A DNA stretch of 64,000 nucleotides from Balanoglossus misakiensis (lineage: Eukaryota > Hemichordata), in contig CM082577.2 in NCBI GenBank assembly GCA_040954595.2, positions 1,116,001-1,180,000 on the forward strand, written 5' to 3'. Below are positions 42,701-54,728 of the stretch, piece after piece. Position 1 is the stretch's first letter. Each line of letters begins with the position of its first letter. The notes beneath the pieces are model-generated. The model saw only the letters and a program-made list of their open reading frames with translations. It had not been told where the DNA came from and searched no databases. The position numbers and the translations under genes are program-made.

Positions 42701-45700
42701 AAAGAAATTTTCCAAAGAAACTCAAAAAAAGGGGTCTGTTGATATTGTAACTGTCCACTGACTACAAATGCCGGTTTGTCAGTAATTCAAGCCATTTCTC
42801 GGTTTGACCTACTTTTGATTCAGCACATTGGAGTCATTGATGCAGCATATGTGAGTCAGAGTACAGCAAGAAAAAGTCATTTATAACGCCCTCCATCCAC
42901 CCCATAATACTTTGCAGTTATTCACTCTATTCATCCATGCTGAATACACCTCAAGGAGATGCTTCTCAAGGTCACAATGACACAAACGTTGTTTACCTTC
43001 CGATGGAACTGGTTACTAAAAATAGATCAAAGAGGGGGAGGAACTGAGTTTCCCCCAGAGGAGTTTATGAACAATGTGTGGATTGGATCCAATTTGGATT
43101 GACTTCAAACTTTTTCTCATCACAGTGCTGATGTACACAATGCCAAGACTAGATCAGTTTCTCAAACAAGCTTGACTGATTTCATTCATACTCAGTACTA
43201 CAAGTAAAATATAGGGAACCATTTAATACATGCATTTGATACACATACAATCCGACATGGAGAGAAGTGAAAACAATACTCATAATATGAAAATGAGATT
43301 CATCATGAACAGCGCAAAGAAATCACTAACACTGGCAGCAAACAAAAACAAGCAAGAAAAAAAACCCAAGACATGATATGTCTAAACACAATATACACAA
43401 TTCAAGATAGCAGAAACAGTCCCAAGTATAATATTTTTAAACATCAAAGTTAGAAATAAAAAAAACTTAATTTTTTAGCTGACAGAAAGAAAAAAACAAG
43501 TTTGTTGACCCCATGTTCAATTCAAATTATTGACTTTAATGATTTTTCTTGTTGTGAGGGATTGTTGCACTTGAGGGATTGTTATTCTTAATAAGTTATT
43601 GTATTCTTGTTTGTTACTAGATGGCAATAATACAAAGAGATTATTGATTACTGAAAGTAGGCGGGTGATTTTGACTCTTTTTGCTTTGTAGTTTTCAAAC
43701 TTTTTTCCATGTGAAACAAAAACACGTGGCAGGTATGCCTTTACAGACAAATACATGTGGACATATAATAAAGTAAATAATAAATAATAAATGTGCCACC
43801 TATAGTGGTCTGTATAAATTGACGCCACAAACAACATTTGCTGTAAACGGTGATACAGGTTGGATGATATGTATCAGAAGTCACTGGGTAAATGAAACTC
43901 GATCATGGAATCATTTGTGCTGTTAAATGATTGACAATGAAACTTTATGGTTTATAGCACATTAGATTGATTTTAATAAAAAAGATCAAGATATATAAAG
44001 ATATGCATAATATAAATAAAAAGTTTTGTCTTGTAGTTAAGCTGTAACTGACTGGGACTATGACTGAGTGTATCAAATTGCATTCATTCATTGGTAATAG
44101 TGGCTCAAAAGAAGTTGTCTGACTTAACTGCCAGGTTTAAACAAATCTTTGTTACTTTCAACAGTCTGTTGGACTATATATAGCTTTCGCTTGCCAAATC
44201 AATCATGTCTGTCGGTTTCATTGGCTTCTTTTGTCATACAGCATTTTCCATACAATAAAATAAATGTGGTGTGTGTAACTTGCCTGTATCTGCCTGCATT
44301 CCTATCTTCAATTATACAAGAGAAAAAAACAGACTCAAAAAGAGCAAATAATTGGCGGTGACGGCCAAATTACACGACTGATGGCAGATAAACGTTGAAT
44401 GATCCCTGACATAATAACTGCTTACCGCGGTTACCTTTCTTAGGGGCATCCTGTGGCCGGAAACATTACAGTGGTTGACCTGTTTGGGTCAGGGACATGG
44501 ATGACATCTTGCAGTGGTTGAGTTGTTTTGAGTTTAGAGACATGAATCAGGGCAGAGAGAATGGGGGGACATGGGTGGAGATATCAAGTTGTGAGTCTTG
44601 GGATATGGGTGGTGGGTGTCAAGGAGGGCCTGGGTGGGTAGCATTGGGGTTGGAGATGGTTGGATAGTGACTTGTTTGGGGCTGGGAGACATTGATGGAC
44701 AGGGTAGTTGGGAAGGACGCATGGGTATAGGTGGACAGAGTTTATTTATAGACACTGCCATGACACCTGTTGGAAGTGGATAGTCACTTGGTTTCAGCAG
44801 AACAAATACTGTAATTGGAATGGAGTTAGATTTTTTGACAATAGCTTTGTGTCGTAGACTGTTATGTTTCAGAAATTTCAATGCCATGAAATGTAACCAG
44901 GATAGTGCACCTCTAAATAAAAATACACTCGAGTCTGATGTTTCATTGTGGATTGAAAAAATGGCTCCTATTTCGTCTTTTCTCTACGGGTTAGGTTCGG
45001 TCATTGAAAGTGAAAACCACACCGAATGTTTGCTCTGTTCCAGTTATAAACACAGATTTCGTTTCCTTTTTCATTTCCGTCCCACATCAATGTTCTCCAT
45101 CAATCTCTTGTGATGTAAAGAAAAAAAATATTGGCAGGTCAATAGCCTACCATAACTTCCTCAAGAAAATTCAATTTCCGTTTCTTTCTTCGTAGGAATT
45201 TAGCTGTGACAGGGACACCTGTCAAGCCTTCTAATGATTACACATGTACAATCAATACCAGTATACACATTTGGTGATATATCTTATCATGTGTCATTCA
45301 TGTCAATATTTCTGTCATTCCAAGAATTGAACTGATCGCTTTGTCACACACGCTTGACATTTTTGTTCTTAACAAGTGTAAGTGTGCGTAACCACTCTCA
45401 AGTATTTTTTTATTATGGTGCGATTCTCTTCTCTTTGGAGCAGTTTGTTATTAATCTCACGCTGCTTAGTTTACACTCACAGCAATTTGAGATGTGAGTG
45501 GTAGTGGTTTCACCAGTGGTTGTGTGCAACCTTTGAACTCAAATGAGCATGCTTGGAGACACGTAGACACACACACCCACACACAAGGATACAGAGCAAT
45601 GTGAGAATCAGACAGTAGGCTTGATTTGAAGGATTGTAATCAGAAGCAATCAGAAATAGTTGAGTTAGTAAAATGGGTTAGTTTTGGTTGTGAAGTACAT

Positions 45701-46426
45701 AGCTGATTTTACACTTGAGTGAAATGTCAATGCTGTAATGTTTTTTTTTTCTGTTGTTTAGATTGGATGAAGATGGCAAAGTACTGACACCAGAGGAGAT
45801 CTTGTACAGATCAGTCCAGGCAATCAATCTTACACACGATGCTGCACACACACAGATGGATGTGAAGTTCCGATCTCTCATATGCCTGGGTCTCAAGTAA
45901 GTAACAATCTGATTAAAACCAGACGTAGAGTTGGCTCCATCTTTACATTTGCTGGTTCTTGCACTTTCTCAAGCCAATCAGAGGTTTCATTGATGACTCT
46001 TTTTCTATTTCAGTGAGCAAGTACTTCATCTGTGGCTCGAAAGCCTTTGTGCCAGCGAGACTATTGTTGAGAAATGGTATCACGGTTGGTCATTCCTGCG
46101 TAGTCCTGGCTGGGTCCAAATCAAATGTGAACTACGAATACTGTCCAAGTTTGCTTTCAACTTGTCTCAAGATTATGAACTTCCCAGGAAAGAGGCAAGT
46201 CATTCATTGCAAACATTTTGATTTAGCCATGTAGACATCAGTGAGGTATAGTCATATGTAGCATTCTTTTCTGTGAATCAGTAGTGAATCATCCGCAAGC
46301 CTTGTTTATGCTACAAGTATAATTAATCTTACCATCTCTATTGCTTTATAGGTTTCACAACCCCTAAAGGAGAGTGTACGAGACATGCTGGTCAAGCATC
46401 ATCTTTTCAGTTGGGATCTAGACTGA
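24792..46426 (+). CDS. SGSM3: SGSM3, small G protein signalling modulator 3 (TBC-SH3-RUN; complete, 21 exons, 814 aa)
   Basis: RUN/TBC protein (RUTBC3) acting as a Rab GAP and Rap/Rab adaptor. Exons: 24792-24873, 29407-29609, 29737-29934, 30178-30315, 30716-30772, 30882-31016, 31244-31360, 31716-31794, 32940-33085, 35307-35402, 35934-36065, 36526-36580, 36854-36984, 37085-37240, 37511-37565, 37665-37773, 37989-38082, 40566-40636, 45762-45896, 46014-46194, 46352-46426 (TGA); 2445 bp. TBC domain about residues 170-385, with both catalytic fingers: IEKDLLR (D227, R230) and YCQ (Y265, Q267). The SH3 domain, about 555-612, starts [17 protein letters not shown]. The RUN-type C-terminus ends [16 protein letters not shown]. 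The human form begins at the equivalent of MSG in exon 2; here the frame stays open upstream. It joins in phase to the ATG at 24792, which follows an in-frame TAA (24780), adding about 65 residues including [10 protein letters not shown]. Intron 20 needs a GC donor. The first exon is the least certain part. Confidence 0.94.
24874..29406 (+). other. SGSM3 intron 1 (4.5 kb)
   Basis: Large first intron with no recognisable gene. It contains a full CRE (TGACGTCA, 27154-27161) and a near-consensus RFX X-box (29105-29118). Short open frames such as 25376-25634, 26324-26557 and 26864-27094 have no visible homology. If the first exon is wrong, this stretch would be mostly intergenic. Confidence 0.55.
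32045..32071. repeat. T14-G13 homopolymer junction
   Basis: Fourteen T followed directly by thirteen G in SGSM3 intron 8. The length is likely variable and prone to sequencing error. A similar G run occurs at 1981-1994 and an 11-G run at 10563-10573. Confidence 0.9.
32105..32330. repeat. two diverged copies of an interspersed repeat unit
   Basis: Copy A near 32117 reads GATTTCATTCAGACTTTAAT and copy B near 32247 reads GATTTCATTCATACTTGGTA. Each is followed by a similar CAATG/CATTGTACTATG-type block. A third partial copy lies at about 43170. They look like old members of a dispersed repeat family of unknown class. Confidence 0.45.
35044..35256 (+). other. candidate cassette exon in SGSM3 intron 9 (71 codons)
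   Basis: The segment starts after an acceptor-like CACTTTCAG and ends at a consensus donor, CGCAAG|GTATGT. It is exactly 213 nt, has no stop, and is in phase 0 with the preceding exon (ending LKLK) and the next (EDTLLE). It would add 71 residues, beginning [13 protein letters not shown] and ending [10 protein letters not shown], with six cysteines. The following intron would be only 50 nt, far shorter than all others in the gene, which argues for mutually exclusive use or against it being an exon. Human SGSM3 has no insertion here. No homology recognised. Confidence 0.35.
38083..40565 (+). other. SGSM3 intron 17 (2.5 kb)
   Basis: No gene or strong repeat recognised. Short open frames (for example 38661-38921 minus and 38830-39099 plus) look random. 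CpG is scarce. Confidence 0.6.
40637..45761 (+). other. SGSM3 intron 18 (5.1 kb)
   Basis: The largest intron. It contains a partial copy of the interspersed repeat also seen in intron 8 (about 43165-43205) and a guanine-rich purine stretch at 44555-44720. It also has short CA-rich runs near 45565-45585. The open frame at 44534-44887 on the minus strand is a proline-, serine- and threonine-rich product of the guanine-rich stretch, not a gene. Confidence 0.6.
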
Positions 46427-48906
46427 TTACGCCTCCCTTCTCCTCCATGCGAAAAACATATCATTTTTAAATTATTATTTTATGTGATGAACCCTGCAAA
46501 ACATACAGCGCGTTTGTGTATGTCAAGTGCATGACCAAACTGAAGCTGAAAGATGTGGCCTGATTGGTCCATTGCCATGGTTTGATCATGTGTCATCCAA
46601 TCAACAAGCAGCTTCTGTTTGGAGCTTGATGTTGATGACATCATGAATTGATAAGTCACACTCAGCACAGACAATGTTATGATGGAAATTCCATAAACTT
46701 CCACTTTGGTGTAAAATTTCTTGAATCACACACAGAATGATAGAATATCAAAATACATGTAGCTTCTTCAGGTGTGCTCATTATAGGAGCCCCCATCCCC
46801 ACCCCCACCACCACCCCACAGTACCTAGATCCCCGAAACAGAAAACCAACAGAATACTAGGGTTCATAACCTAAAGATAAACAAAGCTTTTGTGCTTGAT
46901 TAAAAAAAGGTGTCCTGTCTTGAGATGGTAAATTTGGATGTAAATAATTAATTAAAAAAACATACTATCCTCTGGAATTTTAGCTTGACCACTTTTACCA
47001 TTGAAGAGGCATATTATATCTGCCATCTTGTCACTGCCACTTTTAAGAACCTTGCACGTTTTAAAAACAATCTCAATACTTCAAATATCATTTAGCATGT
47101 TTTTCTGTCGATTAAAATATACCTTAAACTGCAATCACAAAAGGTCATCAATCATAAAGTATGTATATGTGCTAAATGTAGTGTTATTGTTCTTTCTTTA
47201 TGGCGATGCTGAATGATTCAAATTGTTAAGCAACAGTCGCTAAGTGTAATTTGCAAAATCAATGGAAATAGGAAACATGCTAGAGGTAATTGAACTGTAC
47301 AGTATCTGTTAATGGAGACATGGTTTTTGCAAGACAAACATCCACTCGATTATAAAAAAGTTTGAAAAGTTTTATGGTGGAATCTAGTAAGCATTACACA
47401 GTTTTCAGGAAAGTATGGTTTCTTCTTTATCATAATATATAAAACCACATTTCGGCTATAAATTGATTGAAAATTTAGATGTATTGAATATCTTCAAAAT
47501 ACTTTGAGCTAAAAAGTCTGAAAAATAAAGAAACAAGATTTTTCAGGTGCAACATTTGGAATCTAGCCAGTGGTAGCTATAGCAACCAGTGCGGCTGTTG
47601 AAGTCTTCGGTATCTATAGTAACTGTGAATATGTAAAAAAGACGGTGTATATTGTAATGTTTTTGATAGAGGTAGTTGTGATTTCTAGAGGTAGCAGGAT
47701 ATTTGTGATCAGTAAAACAGATCATTCCTCTTTTGAGACGGGATGGACAAGGAAGGGATAATCCTTAGTCTCAGATTTACTGATTGTCAACAAATCCATC
47801 TGAAAGTGTCTTAATTATAATTTTCTGTCAACTCTATCAAGAACCCCACAGGATAGCATTGAGATATAGCACATGGTAATGTGGGCTTTGGGTGTTTGCT
47901 CTTCCTTCTTAAATCATTTCTCATGTATTCAGTCAGAGCTTATTGTGACAAAACAGTTTTCCTGCTAAAAGTTTTTTTTAAAGGCACATAAAGAAGAAAA
48001 ACATACTTCTATCAAAATATGTGAAATTTAATTTTAATTTTAAAAAGTAATTTAAATATACAGTAGTCATGATGTCCCCAGCCAGGCTTGTCAACTTTTT
48101 TTGACCCTACTTTGTTCTGAATGTGTGCTCAGTCTCTGTGCAGTAAACTTGTAATGACAATTAAACTTTGTTGGCCAATCAGATGGCTGTTCAGCATTTG
48201 TTTGTTATAATATGCCATGGCATGTGGAAATGGCTGTTCTGTGATACACCATAACTCCAAAAAAAAAAACATTTATGTCAGCATATTATCTTTTTTCACC
48301 CTGGCCTGAAAAGATTGATGATATGAATAAAGGTGCCTCTGATTTGTCATCAGCCATGACATTTTTATTCCAAAGCTTGGGCCTGGCCACGTCAGTGTAA
48401 AGGTAACAGGTACATATACATATTCATGTATTTTTAGCCATTATTTATTGTTGTCATTATGTGTAGCATTAAAGGGAAATGCCTTTGTCAATGATAAAGG
48501 GGAATTAGTCAACTGAAAGTAGTCGTCTGTGCTGTGTGGCACTGGTTGTTATATTCTGTTGGTCTGTCAGTGTGCACACACTGAAAAATGCGAGAATTGA
48601 AATAAATGCATTCAACAGTATTGATTCTTGTCAGTCACGTGACATCGATTTGCTAATACGTCTTCTCTTGTTTTGGTAATGGTATTATTGAATGAGTTTT
48701 TGGCCCTTTCAATTTTTGGCGGGATTTCATTCCACATGTATTATTGCATGCAACTTAACTGCATAAACGAAAAGCTTCAATCATATTATACGATCGACGC
48801 GACTGCAGTGTCAAAAGTTTACCAACATTCCGTACTAAAAAATGCTTATTATATATAAATTATATTTATAAAATACGTTAATTTAAGAAATTAACTGATC
48901 GGTAGT
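46427..48906. other. convergent intergenic region between SGSM3 and histone H1
   Basis: Contains the SGSM3 3' UTR. Candidate AATAAA signals lie at 47524-47529 and near 48326. An RFX-like GTAGCTATAGCAAC lies at 47573-47586. No gene recognised; short open frames here are AT-rich and without motifs. Confidence 0.55.
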
Positions 48907-48915
48907 TCTCTTTTG
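48907..48915 (-). terminator. histone downstream element (purine-rich)
   Basis: On the minus strand CAAAAGAGA lies 12 nt downstream of the H1 stem-loop. It resembles the CAAGAAAGA-type element that base-pairs with U7 snRNA during histone pre-mRNA 3' cleavage. Confidence 0.7.
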
Positions 48916-48927
48916 AGAGAATGTGGT

Positions 48928-48943
48928 GGCCCTTAAAAGGGCC
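48928..48943 (-). terminator. replication-dependent histone 3' stem-loop
   Basis: On the minus strand GGCCCTTTTAAGGGCC forms the conserved six-base-pair stem with a four-base TTTA loop, 49 nt downstream of the H1 stop codon. It is the SLBP binding site that replaces a poly(A) tail in S-phase histone mRNAs. Confidence 0.93.
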
Positions 48944-48991
48944 GTTTTTGGTTTGGGTGTGAAGTGAACCCGGAGAGGAAGACCAGACCGC

Positions 48992-49540
48992 TTATTTCTT
49001 GGCGGCTTTGGCCTTCTTTGGTTTGGCTGCCTTCTTGGCGGCGGGTTTGGCTGCTTTCTTTGCCGGTTTCTTGGCTGCTGGCTTGACCTTCTTTGCTGGT
49101 TTCTTTGCCTTCTTTTCGCCCTTCGCCTTTGGTTTCTTTGCTTTTGGTTTCTTGGCCTTAGGCTTCTTTGCCTTGGGCTTCTTGGGTTTCTTTGCCTTTG
49201 GCTTCGCGGGCTTCTTTGCCTTCTTGGGTTTCTTCTCAACCTTAGGCTTGGCGCCCAGCTTGAAGCTTCCAGAGGCACCCTTGCCTTTGGTTTGGACAAG
49301 AGTTCCCTTAGCAACACCACTCTTGAGGGCACGGCGGATGTGGGGAGCGAGTTTGGCGACGTCAACTTTGTAGTTGGCTGCGATGTATTTCTTGATGGCC
49401 TGCAGCGATGAACCGCCACGCTCCTTCAAGTTGGCGATAGCAGCAGCAACCATTTCGCTGGTCTTTGGGTGTGCTGGTGCTGCCCTTGGCTTCTTGGGCT
49501 TGGCTGCCTTTTTGGCTGGTGATTTTGGTGCGTCAGACAT
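48992..49540 (-). CDS. linker histone H1 (intronless, replication-dependent, 182 aa)
   Basis: Linker histone that binds the nucleosome dyad and linker DNA. The single exon encodes a short basic N-terminal tail with an S-P-x-K kinase site (residues 7-10). A winged-helix globular domain follows at about residues 24-96, with [37 protein letters not shown] and [18 protein letters not shown]. The C-terminal tail, about 85 residues, is almost only K, A and P, with KPKAK-type repeats. The ATG follows a clean leader and has no rival. The 3' end carries a stem-loop and downstream element, and an AAACACA H1 box lies upstream, so this is a cell-cycle-regulated H1. No core histone gene lies within the window, so it is a solitary copy here. 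Very lysine-rich frames on the other strand and offset frame are shadows. Confidence 0.97.
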   Translation of the reverse strand: MSDAPKSPAKKAAKPKKPRAAPAHPKTSEMVAAAIANLKERGGSSLQAIKKYIAANYKVDVAKLAPHIRRALKSGVAKGTLVQTKGKGASGSFKLGAKPKVEKKPKKAKKPAKPKAKKPKKPKAKKPKAKKPKAKKPKAKGEKKAKKPAKKVKPAAKKPAKKAAKPAAKKAAKPKKAKAAKK

Positions 49541-49697
49541 GATGAATACTTCTACAGGTTTCCTATGTGGAGTCCAAGAGAATTCTGAATTTCCCGCTGT
49601 TTGCTCCGTAATTTATTCACTCTTCGCGGACGTCGAAGGAAACACCTTGTTGTAGTAACAAGAAGGTCCACTCGGGTCACGTCCAGGTACAGCAAAA

Positions 49698-49704
49698 TGT
49701 GTTT
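49698..49704 (-). promoter_or_regulatory. H1-specific AAACACA box
   Basis: AAACACA on the minus strand, 158 nt upstream of the H1 ATG. This element is characteristic of promoters of replication-dependent H1 genes. A weak AT-rich TATA-like stretch lies nearer the gene at plus 49611-49620. Confidence 0.6.
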
Positions 49705-52611
49705 CCAACTTTTTTCTGAATGCATCGCTCACCAAAATTAACTACTTTCCTGAGATGGTTCCCGTCTTTTCACGTAGTAGAGAGTCTAAGCTATCAATTA
49801 CTGTCAAAACATTGGTTTGTTTTCATCTTTTTTGAATGGTACGAAGGTGTGAACGAGGTGTGAAGTGGATGTGAAAATACATGACCTTAAATTTAAGTTA
49901 AAATTTTCACGCAAATGAACATTCTGGTTTAATATTTTTGACAGTATATAAGTTTTTGGAGTTTTCTCTCTTCATTCTTACTGTTTGTTTCTGTGAGATG
50001 ACACATTTTGAACGAATTTTTCGACTTTCAAAAAATGGTGACAAACACAGTTCGGCCATGTTTTGTCCTCGGAGTCAATCTTTTGCCTCGTCCACTTGGC
50101 AGTAACTGTCCCCATTTTATTTTATTTATCGAAAGAAGTCATGGCCATATTTCATAAAAATAACGAAATGACTCCAAGAATCGTTATTTTTGCCTAATAC
50201 ATAAAAATATTCATTACACTAAATAATATTTGGCAATATACGTATATTGTTTACGTGGGCTCTGGCACCCTCGCGATATGCAGCATAGGGCTCATATTGT
50301 GCACATGACGCGAGCGAAAAATGTTTTCCCATTTTTGGAGGGCAAATTATTAGATTTGCTATATGAGGGTGTTATCAACATGCAGTGCATCTAAAGCGTC
50401 TTTGAGCGTTTCTTCAAATGTCGAGATAGCTATAGCTGACTGATGATTGCATTGAATGTGAAAGTCCACCGACAATCGACATTCTGGGACGTGAAGGATT
50501 TGGATGTCGATGTCGATATTTTTCTTGCTTCACAACAAAATCTATAAAGATGGCACTTACTAATAGCGCATATATCGCAACGACGCTTTCCTTAGTAAGG
50601 ATGTTGAGATTGGGCCCCGCTTTTAGGGGCTTCGTAGAGTAAATGCGACGTTGAATGTTTATATTGGTCGATATTTACGGTCCAGGCCGCGGTCCAGGGA
50701 CCTGCGAGTTGAAAGGGGCTCCATAATGGAACCCATTTTGCAGATCGCGATCGCGTACGCCTAATATTTTCTCACGCCCGATTGTCTAAACTCTTCGCAT
50801 ATAAACACTGATGCAAATTTGGCATATCAGTCATATGCAGAAATAACTCACGTCCCCCTACTTGAATAATTCACGGTTTTATTTCGCATTTTTACAGAGA
50901 AAATTATTATTTTAACTCTCATTCCGAGCCACGTTCGTCCATTCATCTCTCCATTTGAACATCCCGCCAGTGTCAATAAAGAATTGCTCTTAAATCGGAC
51001 TGAGAATCAACATTTTAAAACATTCTGCGAGTTTTGTCTGTTCACTTTTAGGCCTACTTAAAATTGGTGCCACAATACACACTGCGAAGTAATGCATTGT
51101 GGGTGCACTGACAAATGAATGGAAATCCGAAAGGTGACTATCACGCGATCCCGGATCGCGCGACAGGCAATGTTTGTGGTCCCTGAACTTGGATCGTTGC
51201 CAATTCCATGATTCGTACACGAAATAAAATCACGCATCAAAAAGGACATAAAAACTGTACTACTGGTTTCCAGTTGAACTAACAGTGAACTTTTTTTCAA
51301 ATCGTGGGCCATTCTCAACAGAAACATTGTTTTCAGTTTGGAACAGTCTTTACAAAACAGCTTTCATCGATCAAACCTTTTAGCGCCAAAATAGATAAGC
51401 TTAAGTTTGAGCCTATCTGATAGATGCGCCATTTCCAAACTTCGTGCCTGGTATACTATAATTTTTGCCCACTTTAATGATGAAGCCAGATGTAAAGACG
51501 AACCCAGAAATACTAGGCATAAACTTAACGACAACACTGTCACAAATTGGTGCAATGCTCGCTTATTCCAGAGACCTACATAATATTGCATAATCTTTTC
51601 AATTGGCTCTATTTTGTGAAGTCGTTACGGTGAAATGAAAATCTTGTTCCCGCTTAAATAAAGGCGGGTCACATTTGGTTGGGAGACCATTTGATTTAGT
51701 TTGGATCCTAACAGAAAGAAAAAAGTGTTATTTCACAAGAGGAAAACGGTTACCGAGGACAAGTAGAACAAAAAAAATCAACGAAGACTAGAAAGAAAAT
51801 CTACCTATCGGTCAATAGAAGAACTTCATTTACTTTCGGCAAACATTGGCAGGCCATTTATAAAATGTCTGTGTACCACGTGACTAATTTCGGCAACCGT
51901 AATATTTTTGTATTGAAAAGGTATTATATAATACTGGCACTGTGACTTGCATGCAATGTCCTGTTCGATTTCGCCCAACATCATCGCACGACCTGCAGAT
52001 CATTATTCAACAACTGCGCCATTATGTAATGCATCATAATCGCTTCGAATTCAACTTGCAAGAATTGGCCTACAAACTGCAGAGTTTACTAGCGGTCAAA
52101 TACAACTGTGTGAGAGAATTCACATAAAGTACAATTGGCAACTGTAGTTGACAGATTAGGCAGCTTAATCAGTGCCAATAGTATTAAAGTTGAACTAGAT
52201 TTGGACTGACTCTATTTCTCCATAACAATTGCAACTCGCCATTTCAAATTGAACTTTCCTGATTAATGGCAACAACTGCTGCAATGTTTACTTCAATGTC
52301 CGTTATTGGTTTGTCTCCAAGAACAGCTGGAGAGAGAGCGGCATCTTTTAGGGGAATACACGAACCATAAAGGTCAAGAAAAAAACATTCTGTTCTCGAC
52401 ACCTGCTCTCATCAATTTCAAGAACTAATGAAATAATACGAGTTGTGTAACAACAACATAAATTTCGTGAACCACTGTTTCTCTGCTTCAGTGACGTATA
52501 CACACGTGACAAGTCTACTGAGAGTTATATAAGCGTGCACAGTTTTACGAACTATCGGAAATTTGCCCACAGCAAGATATTAGCATATTCCATTTTGCAT
52601 ATTGGCACGGT

Positions 52612-52672
52612 CTCTCTCTCCCTCCCTCCCCCGCTCTTGAGCTCTCTCCTTCCCCTTTCCCCCTCTCTCTCA
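52612..52672. repeat. CT-rich low-complexity tract
   Basis: Pyrimidine-only stretches of CTCTCT and CCCTCC type over about 60 bp, just downstream of the TATA-like sequence at 52526. It may be simple repeat or a CT-rich promoter initiator region. Confidence 0.7.
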
Positions 52673-53610
52673 GAAGCGCTGACAGGTCATCGACCTGCGC
52701 ACTGTTGACATTTCTTTTGTTGATAAACTTTTGTGTAGCCTAATATTTGCTGTTGGTTTGTCTCAACAATGAGAAATACACACTGTCCGGCTGATGCACA
52801 GTACCATGCATCTACAGGAGACGACACAGCTCGAAACATGCCAGTTTTTGTGTCCAGTCTCATGGAACCAGAAAATGTTGCTTCTTGCAGAATTCCGCTA
52901 TTGATTTCATTGAATGAAGAAAGCAATCCGTTCACACAGACCACCTGTTGCCCCTCAGTCAAAGATGGTTTCAACCAATCAGCAGTTTTGTTGCTCATTC
53001 CCACCCCTCAAAACACCAGACAGATGTTTTATTCCTGTTTGAAGTTTGAATTAGAGTGAGGATTGTTGAACTTCTCTCCAGTAACTCTAGTATTTTTCTG
53101 AAAATATTTCCCCTGGGTGCGTACTACATGTAACGTACATAGTGATAATGACGGTCATACTCATAACTAGTACCATCTTGATACATGCGAACACCAATGA
53201 TAACATCCTTCCAGATAACTTTCAACTTGAGACTTTAGTTTCAAACTGCACAGTACGATAAATGCACACATTTAGGCCTACCAAACATGGCATCATGAAC
53301 AATCCACACCACACCACAGAAAGCTCCCTAACGGACGCGAATTCAAAAGTAGGTCACGTATGATCCGTGCAATGTTGGCACTACCTCGCAATTCTCTCCC
53401 TACATGTTAACATTCTTTCAACCTTGACATGTTGCCAAACTAAACTCAAACCACGTTTCCGTGTCAAAGCTCACACACTTCATGACAATTCGAGCCAAGT
53501 CAATATCTGCTTGCATGAAGTAAAACTGTCAGACATTACATCAGACATTGCACATTATTGAGCAAAGCACCGTGGCAATCATTGGCAACGACGCCGACCG
53601 AGCCATCCAC

Positions 53611-53665
53611 ATCACATCACATCACATCACATCACATCACATCACATCACATCACATCACATCAC
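53611..53665. repeat. (ATCAC)11 pentanucleotide microsatellite
   Basis: Eleven perfect ATCAC units. Confidence 0.95.
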
Positions 53666-54675
53666 ACCACAGCACCATTCCTGAAATTCTTCTAAATTTA
53701 CCGTGATGCAGGAGATCTTATGACATCTGTATATATCTATTTTGCATTTTACCATTCTTCGCAAAGTGTTGAAATCGGTAAAATTAGAAGGCATTCAGAT
53801 GTAATGTAATGTTCTACAAACAAGGAGATGAAATACTTTCATTCAAACCGTGCCCACGGATCTATTGATCAAAGTAGGTCATCTAAAAAACCCTGGGAAT
53901 ATCGGTCAGATTTTCATCCGCCTTTCCCCAAAATTCCTCCATCCGCATCAGAAACCTATCGGGCTCCTCTTATCTGATGCATTGCACACATTCTATCCAA
54001 AATATGCTAAAATGAAATACAGAACAGAAATCACGCTGTGATATAAATATATCACGTTTCTACAACCATGTCAAATGAAAGTGGGCCAAATGGGTCGTGT
54101 TTCGTTCCGCCGATCATGTCACTCAAATTACATCACTCCATGGTGAACTATTGCCTTTACAAACAGAATGCATTAGGCATGAAATTCATCCTGGGCAGTA
54201 GAGACCTATTTTGGATTAAAAATTACATCAATAAATTTGCTTAAGTTGTTCAGTCGAGTCCAGTCTATAATTACGAGAATATTGATGGCAATAGATATAT
54301 GTATCTGTCATTTGAGAGAAGGGATTCAACAGAAAGGACATATTTTGTGTGGACACAAACCTTGGACGTCAAAAGAAACCGGACAGGTACGATAAATCTG
54401 ATACAGTTATCCACTGAACTTCACCTAGATTTTTGCAAACCCGCGGGGGTTGTACGTGTCTTGGAATACCAGAACAGTTGATTGACATGTGACCGAATTA
54501 GTGTGAAATATCTGAAGTGTCTGTGGAATGACAATCCCCAGCGGTGATTGTAGATACTGTTTTGAATCAGAATTTATAATCAAGTGACAGTGTCCATTAC
54601 TGTGGTTACAAGTGAAGGTGGTCAGATAACCAACAAACAATGATGCAGCTGTTAAATGCTCCCAGCTTTAGTCTT

Positions 54676-54728
54676 GTCTGTCTGTCTGTCCGTCTGTCTG
54701 TCCGTCCGCCTGTCTTGTCTGTCTGTCT
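54676..54728. repeat. imperfect (TCTG)n microsatellite
   Basis: TCTG/TCCG units with interruptions; same unit as at 13097-13148. Confidence 0.9.

Noticed and set aside
48883-49419. 178-codon arginine-rich minus-strand frame and a plus-strand AFG-rich frame over H1
   Set aside because: Shadows of the lysine-, alanine- and proline-rich H1 tail in other frames.
52687-53059. Overlapping open frames on both strands downstream of a TATA-like box
   Set aside because: Both strands open, no recognised family; could be a short gene but evidence is insufficient.
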